From Apium graveolens (taxonomy: Eukaryota > Streptophyta > Magnoliopsida > Apiales > Apiaceae): DNA of 64,000 nucleotides. Both the position numbers and the translations under genes were made by a program. The notes beneath the pieces were generated by a model. The model made no database searches. It saw only the letters and a list, made by a program, of their open reading frames with translations, and had not been told where the DNA came from. Of this stretch, positions 57,901 to 64,000 are shown in pieces; position 1 is the stretch's first letter, and every line of letters begins with the position of its first letter. The stretch covers positions 173,575,636-173,639,635 of the forward strand of contig NC_133650.1 of assembly GCF_009905375.1 (NCBI RefSeq). Direction: 5' to 3'.

Positions 57901-59236
57901 CAAAGGTGATTGTGTATAAGCTCGAGCAAGAGCATGGGTCCATAGAATGATGGACATAATAGCAAAAAAAAAAATTAGGCATGTGAAATGCGATGCTATT
58001 ATACTTGATGTTGATTTATATACATATATGTTTTGATTCTCCTATGATAAACCTCTATAGTTCAGAGGTAGATTCCAAGCCAGATATTTTGTGGCAGTAT
58101 ATTTCTTTTATATATATACAATTCTCTTCAATTCGTTCTTTTCTCTCCTTTTCATTTCATGTAAGCTGAGAAGAACAACCCTTCCAGAAGGGGAGGTATT
58201 GTCGAATGACTATCTATCTATGTGATAGAAGCCTAGTAGGATACCACATGTTGTTTAATTGCTTGTCAAGTACTAAAGGCTGGCCATCTTCTGTACTAAC
58301 TATGCGATATAAAAATGTGTTCATGATCATAGTGATCTCTCAATAAATTCTTTTACTTCTATACGATGGATCAAGCTTTCAAAGATAGAAGCAGCTAGGA
58401 AGGAGTAGTATCAGTGCGGTGGTATTCCGAATCTAACGCGTTCGTTATACTAAGGTTGACGAAATTATTAAAAGGTTATAGAATGCTAACGAGCAAAAGT
58501 GTAACCAGTATAGTATTATGTACGGAAGATAGTAATGACTACGAACTGGAAAAGAATGGGTATTGAGAAGCAAAAGCTATAATGCTAGAAGCTATGATGA
58601 GAGTCTGTGCAATAGACTTGAGAGAAATTGAAACGTTCACTTAACATGGATTGAGTTTCCATACGATAATAGATCATATGTCAGTATTGAGATATCGCCT
58701 TATGAGATCCTTGAGGGAAGACAATATCGATCTCCCTTATGTTAGGATGAAGTTGTAGAGCGCAAGATGCTCGGACCCGCAGTAGTCCAAAGGACCAAGG
58801 ATATAATAGATCTAATCAGAGGACGGCTGGTAATAGCCCAAGATGGACATAAGAAGTATATTGATTTGATACGAAATGAAAAAGAGTAGGAAGTAGGGGA
58901 CCTAGTGCTGTTATAGGTATTCCCTTGGAAAGGAGGGATGTGGTCCGGAAAGAAAGGAAAGCTAGGCCCACGAATTGTTGGACCCTTGGACATATTAAGT
59001 CATATTGGGAAGTTAACATATGAGCGCATAGGCATGTAACCAAACGTAACCTATATGGAGCAACCGGGAAAGGTTATAGATTGAAAAGGAACAAGTGATT
59101 AGGGGAAGAATTATCAAACTAGTCAGAGTTTGATGGTAGAACTACAATATGGGAAAATTGACTTGAGAGTTAGAAAGTGCAATGCTAAGAAAGTATCCTT
59201 ATTCATTTTTATCTGATTCCGGGACGGAATCCTTTT
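54917..59236 (+). pseudogene. Degenerate integrase scrap, gag and pol of D, second copy
   Basis: Parallel to 45438-49764 along its whole length, with the same order: integrase start, capsid-like fragments (about 55170-55940), decayed RT and RNase H, and integrase C-terminal half near 58560-59100. Small differences include an 8-bp indel near 57500. No intact frame above about 90 codons is meaningful here. Confidence 0.6.
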
Positions 59237-59249
59237 AAGGAGGGGAGAC
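59237..59249 (+). other. Polypurine tract, second D internal region
   Basis: AAGGAGGGGAGAC adjoining LTR 3, identical to the tract of the first unit. Confidence 0.75.
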
Positions 59250-62200
59250 TGTAATAACCCCAATTTTTGGAATTTTTGAAACACAGATGAATACTAACTT
59301 TTGCTGATGATGCTGATTAAGGAAACTTATCAGACCACGCTATATAGGAGTACTGTTATGAAAATTCTAAGATCGTATTAGTATTCCATAAAGTAAATAA
59401 GTGTATGTAAAAATCGTCAGAATCCAAATTCGAACACTTTGATTTTTCCCGAAAATCCACCAGATACCGAAAGAATTGAGTATAAGGTAACATGATTAAA
59501 AGGATTTAATTCAACGATTATAAGAGAGGATCATAAAAGGAATATAAAATATTGAGAAAGGTTTAGGGGAACCCAAATAATAAGATCCCGAGTATGATCC
59601 CTCAAACAATAAATGACAACGAAAGTTAAGCGAACCATATAACAGATTAGCGGTCATTAGCCAAGTAATTAGGGGTTAATCAAAGAGGTTAATGGACGAT
59701 GATGTCATCACACCAACAAGAGGAAGACAAGTGTAACAAGATGACATAACCAGATGACATATGCATGACCAAAAAGGGAAGGAAGTGTTGGTTGATTATA
59801 AACCACACAAAATTTACCATGGTTAAAAGGTTAATTAATCAAAACAAAACAAAACAACCAATCCACGGCAAAACAAATCACAAAACACAAATTAGAAGTT
59901 GACTTTTGCTTTCCAAGAACAAAAGCTCTCGGCCAAAACCAGAGCAGCAACTTCAAACCACCATATCTCCTTCAATACTCACTAAAATAGTATTTTCTAT
60001 ATCTCTTTGGAAAGGTATTGAGATGGCCTACAATTCCTGTTCACAAGTCTCGTCCAGATAAGTAGGGTAAGACCCTTATTTTTACAGTTCTTTCAATCTG
60101 ACTTTTAGAAACTTCAAAACCTAACTTTGTGTTCTTGATTTCTTAGGAAAGATCAAGCTTGTAGGAGGTTAGATTAAGGCTCCCTAAGGCTTCCTAGCAA
60201 CTTAACACCTACCAAGGAAGGTATCAACTTCAAACCCTAGCTTTGATTTTATGATTCCATTAAGTTTTATTGAAGCATTGTTAGTATTAAGGCTTGATCT
60301 TTGATTATAAGTAATTTTGGTGGATTTGTATTGGTTTTGAATATTGGGTCTTTGATTGGTTGGATAAATTGGTAAAATTTGGAGTTGGGGACTGAGTTTG
60401 TAGTATTATGGTTGAATATTGTTGTATTGGTGGTTGTGAGTGAATTGATGATAATTTAGAGTGTTAATTAAATTGGAAATCGCGTAAACATAAACGTCAT
60501 AATGCCCGATTTTCCTTAACTGTTCTGTTCTTAACATCAGTACCCGTGAACTCACTGTTAGGTTTTGACCATTACTATGATTAGATATTTCATGTTACGA
60601 TCTTCGTTTTGATATGTGGTTCTCTTGAATCCGATGTACGGTTTAGGAGAAACGACCGTTTTAAGTAACGGCGTTTCGCGACCGAACCATTACCCCTCGC
60701 CTTACTTTGAAACCTTGGTTAAGGTCCTTAAATGACTAATTGGAGTATGAAATAATTATGTAAAGTGGATTAGGCAGTTGGTAGGGTACTCACGAAAGAA
60801 TCACCTTAAAATTCTTAATGGTTAATTTATTAAAAATGGTGGAGCCAAGGGTACTTGAACGACTTATGTGATTCGTTAAGCGTAGAAGTGACTATAAGTG
60901 AACGTTAAGGTTCAATTGGTTAAAGTCTAGTTTCTTAAGCGATCGGGGTTTAATTCCGACTTATGTTGTTGTTCATAGGTTATCGGACCCATTCTAAGCT
61001 GAAGTCTATCCGGGAACACTCAGGCAAGTTTTCAACCCGTTATACTGTTATTGTGATGTTTACATATGTATATGCATTTTCTTGTGATAGATGCATGATG
61101 GTTAATTAGCAAATTCTTGCGATATATTGGAGCATGTGATATGGTATATATACATGCCTGTTTCATAATCTTGATATATATCTGTTGATTCAGTTGCATA
61201 ATACCTATGCTAGAGATAAGCAGTAGTTGCGTATACCCTTAGTATAGGGGACCCCAAGGTGAACATTTTCTAAAACCGGGAGTCGATGTTCCCGAGTATA
61301 TTATATATATATATTTACATATATATATTGATATAGTTTTCAAAACTATTAATCGAATAAGGTTTATTCGATAACTTTATTTTATTTAATGAATATTAGT
61401 TGAGTATTCATTCGAGGACTTATGACTCGGTTTATTTTATTTAATGAATAATATTTTAATATTCATTCGAGGACTTATGACTCGCTTTATTTTATTTAAT
61501 GAATATTATTTTGAATATTCATTTGAGGACTTATGACTCCGCTTATTTATTAAATAACATTCTTTATTTTATTAAAGAATAATGTTTCGATAATCAAACT
61601 TATTTTCGATTATTCAAATAAAGATCATATTTTCGTATAAGTATATCTTTGGTTATTTAATATCCATTTCAAGTATGAGTTTTTAAAACTTTTACTTCAA
61701 TTATTTTTATAAGGGTTATCCTTATGGGAATATTATTTAAATAATAATATTCAGATATTTTCTAATATATTGAGACTGATTTATTTTATTAAGTCGGCAT
61801 TACTCCAAACATTCTTAAAATGTTTTCGAGTCTTCAAAATGATTTTTAAAGGTTAGAGCGGATCCCAAAACTCATTTTTATATTTAAGATCTTCCTTTCA
61901 AGGGGATTTAAATACTCGCTCAAAACCTGGGGGATCCGACTCGGTGGTGTATTTTATATTCGCAACGTGGTTGCTGTTTTGAGAAAACAATTTGATTACT
62001 TGCCCAATGTTCGGGAAGTAAGTCCATCTAATTGAGTCGGCATAAGCGACAGGCCGGGGTACGGTCTATGAAGGTGTAAGAGGCTGGGTGACAGTCCATC
62101 CACGCGTGAGTGGCCGGGTAACGGTCTAGCGCGAGGTCCTAATGCGGCCAGGGTGATGACCGGCGAGGAATTCCATCCATCTACGGTAGAAAAGGTTACT

Positions 62201-63301
62201 TAATGGGTATCTTTGCCTAATCAGCAAGATATCGGGTTTATGCCAAAATTCTTTTCTTTCCAAATTCATTGGATATTGCAACTCTGTTCATACTTTACAT
62301 GATAGAGGTTTTCAGGAAATGTATGAGAGATATATATGGATATATATATCGTGAATTAATGAAGTATCTCGTAACTTCATTTCTTTTGAATGATATTATA
62401 AAGATTGAATCTATTCAAACCTTGTCTTGTAGTCTCATCTATGTGATGAACTTTTGAAACTAATTATAACTTGAACGGTGGTAGTTCAAGTAGTATTCGG
62501 AAAAGATATAAGTATATTGGAGTATCTTTTAACTTCATCTTTTAAACTTATATCTAGTAAATGATTTTCTTATGCATGTCAAAGATTTTCAGAAAAATGT
62601 TGAGACAAGGTTAGATATATGAGATCACCTTGCAACGATATTCTTATACAGTTATAAACTGGAACTCTGTGTTTATTATGCATGGAAGAGGACTTCCAAG
62701 ATTTTGAAAAGTATATGTACATATATACTGAATATTTTGCGACTTGGTCGCGTTAAGAGATCAAACTTGGTTCATTTCTTCTTGACCAAGACTTTCATGA
62801 GTACTATGAGAATGCTCATATATTGTTAATTATTATACATATTATTTCGGTGGGCTTGTTGCTCACCCTTGCTTTCTTCTTTCATCACACAACAACAGAT
62901 AGACAAGATGAACAGGATCAAGCTCCCAATTCGTGAGCGGATAGGAAACGTTCCGCAGTTCCTGTAGGCGTTGATGTCGTTGTAGCTGAGGTAGGATCTA
63001 CCAATAGGCTAGGCTTTCAACTTTTGATGTACCAGACTTATGTATATTTATGAATTGTAATAATGGCAAGGAATATGTAAATTATTCAGAAACACTTTTT
63101 AGGTGAAACGGTTTATAATTGTGGAATAAAATGACTTGTGTTATTTTTGGTATTCATCTCTAAGACTATAACTTGTGGTGTGTGTGTATATTATGGGGTC
63201 ACAGTACGCAGTAGTTGGTTGATTATTAAGATTAAGTATTATTAAGGAAAATGGAACTCGTGACAACCCGGATCCCCGACCCCGGATTTGGGGGTGTTAC
63301 A
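59250..63301 (+). repeat. D LTR 3 (outer right)
   Basis: 4,052 bp with the same ends and internal repeats as the other copies. Its TA microsatellite is shorter (61297-61315) than in LTR 1 or 2. It is followed by ACTTT, the right copy of the target duplication, and then by Sirevirus C gag. Confidence 0.9.
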
Positions 63302-64000
63302 ACTTTTATTCACACCCTCCTTTCCATTCCTATTTTTCCTAGGTGACTTTACCTTGTTTACATTCCTATTTTTCCTAGGTGACTTTACCTTGTTTACATT
63401 CCTAACATCTTTCAGCTTATGCTTAAGCTGCTTCTTTATCATTAAGACTATGTTTACTTCAGCTGGCTTACCCTGTTTTGGTTTGTCAGAAGTTAATTTC
63501 TCTTTAACTTCTGATTTATCAGTATCAGACTTTACAGCTACAAACTTAACAGGTTTTACCTTTGGCTTTTGTTTAACAAGTATAGGCTCAATTTCTACAG
63601 TTCCTTTATCATTCTTATCGTCTCCATAACCTAAGCCCTCTTTCCAGTTTCCACTACTTAATAAATTCTGAGTTGTTTCTTCCAGAGTGAGTCCAAGTTC
63701 TGATAATCTCTCTTTCCTTTTCTAACTCAGTTTTCAGAGATTCATTCATTTTAAGTACTTCATCCCTAACATAAAAGCATCATCTATCTTTCTGAGTTTG
63801 ATAGAACATGACTAACTCTTTTTCTAAATAATCTTCCTCTTTTTACAAGCAAGATTTTCAGAAGTTAATCTTTCACATGTTAAAGTTTGATCTCTATAAC
63901 TAATAAAACATGGTTTTAAATTATCTTCTCAACTCATTAATATCATCAGTATGAAAGGTATAATATTTTGAGGTACATTTAACTCAGCAGCATTAGAACT
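63302..64000 (-). pseudogene. Gag of Sirevirus fragment C, right part
   Basis: Continues the gag cut at 40275; it aligns with Copia B gag from about 33860 to 34530. K-K-Q-L-K-H-K-L-K-D-V is clear, as are the basic linker and, near 63750-63950 in frames broken by indels, the coiled-coil-like block. It carries a 36-bp direct duplication at 63325-63396. It runs off the right edge. Confidence 0.8.
63325..63396 (-). repeat. 36-bp in-frame tandem duplication in gag of C
   Basis: Two perfect copies of 36 bp (63325-63360 and 63361-63396) where Copia B has one. On the coding strand it repeats twelve residues, N-V-N-K-V-K-S-P-R-K-N-R, in the basic linker before the second knuckle pair. The frame is not disturbed. 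Confidence 0.9.

Larger units (their letters stand above)
40276..63301 (+). mobile_element. Chromovirus array D: LTR-internal-LTR-internal-LTR (23,026 bp)
   Basis: Three LTR copies of about 4.0 kb (40276-44330, 49778-53788, 59250-63301) alternate with two internal regions of about 5.45 kb, all in the same direction. Only the outer ends carry the target duplication ACTTT (40271-40275 and 63302-63306). Each internal region has its own primer binding site and polypurine tract. The internal regions share the same rearrangement and differ by scattered substitutions and small indels. Pol pieces ([25 protein letters not shown]) are chromovirus, Tekay-like. Confidence 0.9.

Noticed and set aside
1..64000. 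Host protein-coding genes, tRNA or rRNA
   Set aside because: Every substantial coding frame examined belongs to gag, pol or accessory ORFs of retroelements. TGGTATCAGAGC sites are primer binding sites, not tRNA genes. No tRNA or rRNA landmark was noticed.

Overview
The window looks like a stretch of plant (eudicot-like) intergenic heterochromatin. It is AT-rich and shows no host gene, tRNA or rRNA that I can recognise, and almost every base belongs to nested LTR retrotransposons. The lineages seen are plant-specific: Sirevirus-type Copia with an extra 3' ORF, Tekay-like chromovirus Gypsy with 3-4 kb LTRs, a Tat-type Gypsy with two RNase H domains, and a second Copia family. The species cannot be told from the sequence. 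Lineage names rest on recognised motifs, not on a tree.

Layout. 1-1229: 5' end of a minus-strand Copia (X): gag start, PBS and LTR. 1230-2178: 3' tail and LTR of a plus-strand Sirevirus related to element B. 2179-2974: truncated minus-strand LTR. 2975-6159: decayed plus-strand Tat-type Gypsy (protease, RT, RNase H, second RNase H, integrase start). 6160-11678: minus-strand Copia A (3' LTR, RT/RNase H, integrase, gag). 11679-36637: chromovirus G1, plus strand, whose 3' LTR is split by a full-length 12.4 kb Sirevirus, Copia B (23976-36419, minus strand, TSD TGGGT). 36638-38159: leader, PBS and LTR stub of a minus-strand retroelement, possibly the missing 5' part of Copia A. 38160-40275 and 63302-64000: a chimeric Sirevirus fragment (C), split by a 23 kb chromovirus array D (40276-63301, TSD ACTTT) of the form LTR-internal-LTR-internal-LTR.

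How the parts relate. Insertion order can be read from the nesting: Tat remnant, then Copia A, then G1, then B on the left; C, then D on the right. All coding regions are broken by stops or frameshifts, so these are pseudogenes. Only B and D keep complete termini with matching target-site duplications.

Most notable points. (1) D is a three-LTR tandem with a scrambled internal region, in which an RT C-terminus/RNase H/integrase-start block sits ahead of the gag capsid. (2) B carries a roughly 1,245-codon 3' ORF of unknown function, preceded by what looks like its own TATA box and pyrimidine-rich leader. (3) The LTR of X carries nine copies of a 9-bp motif, mostly spaced 22-23 bp. (4) A TCAGAACTT-like motif is scattered through B and runs in opposite orientations in LTR and body. 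I did not find a convincing new host system.
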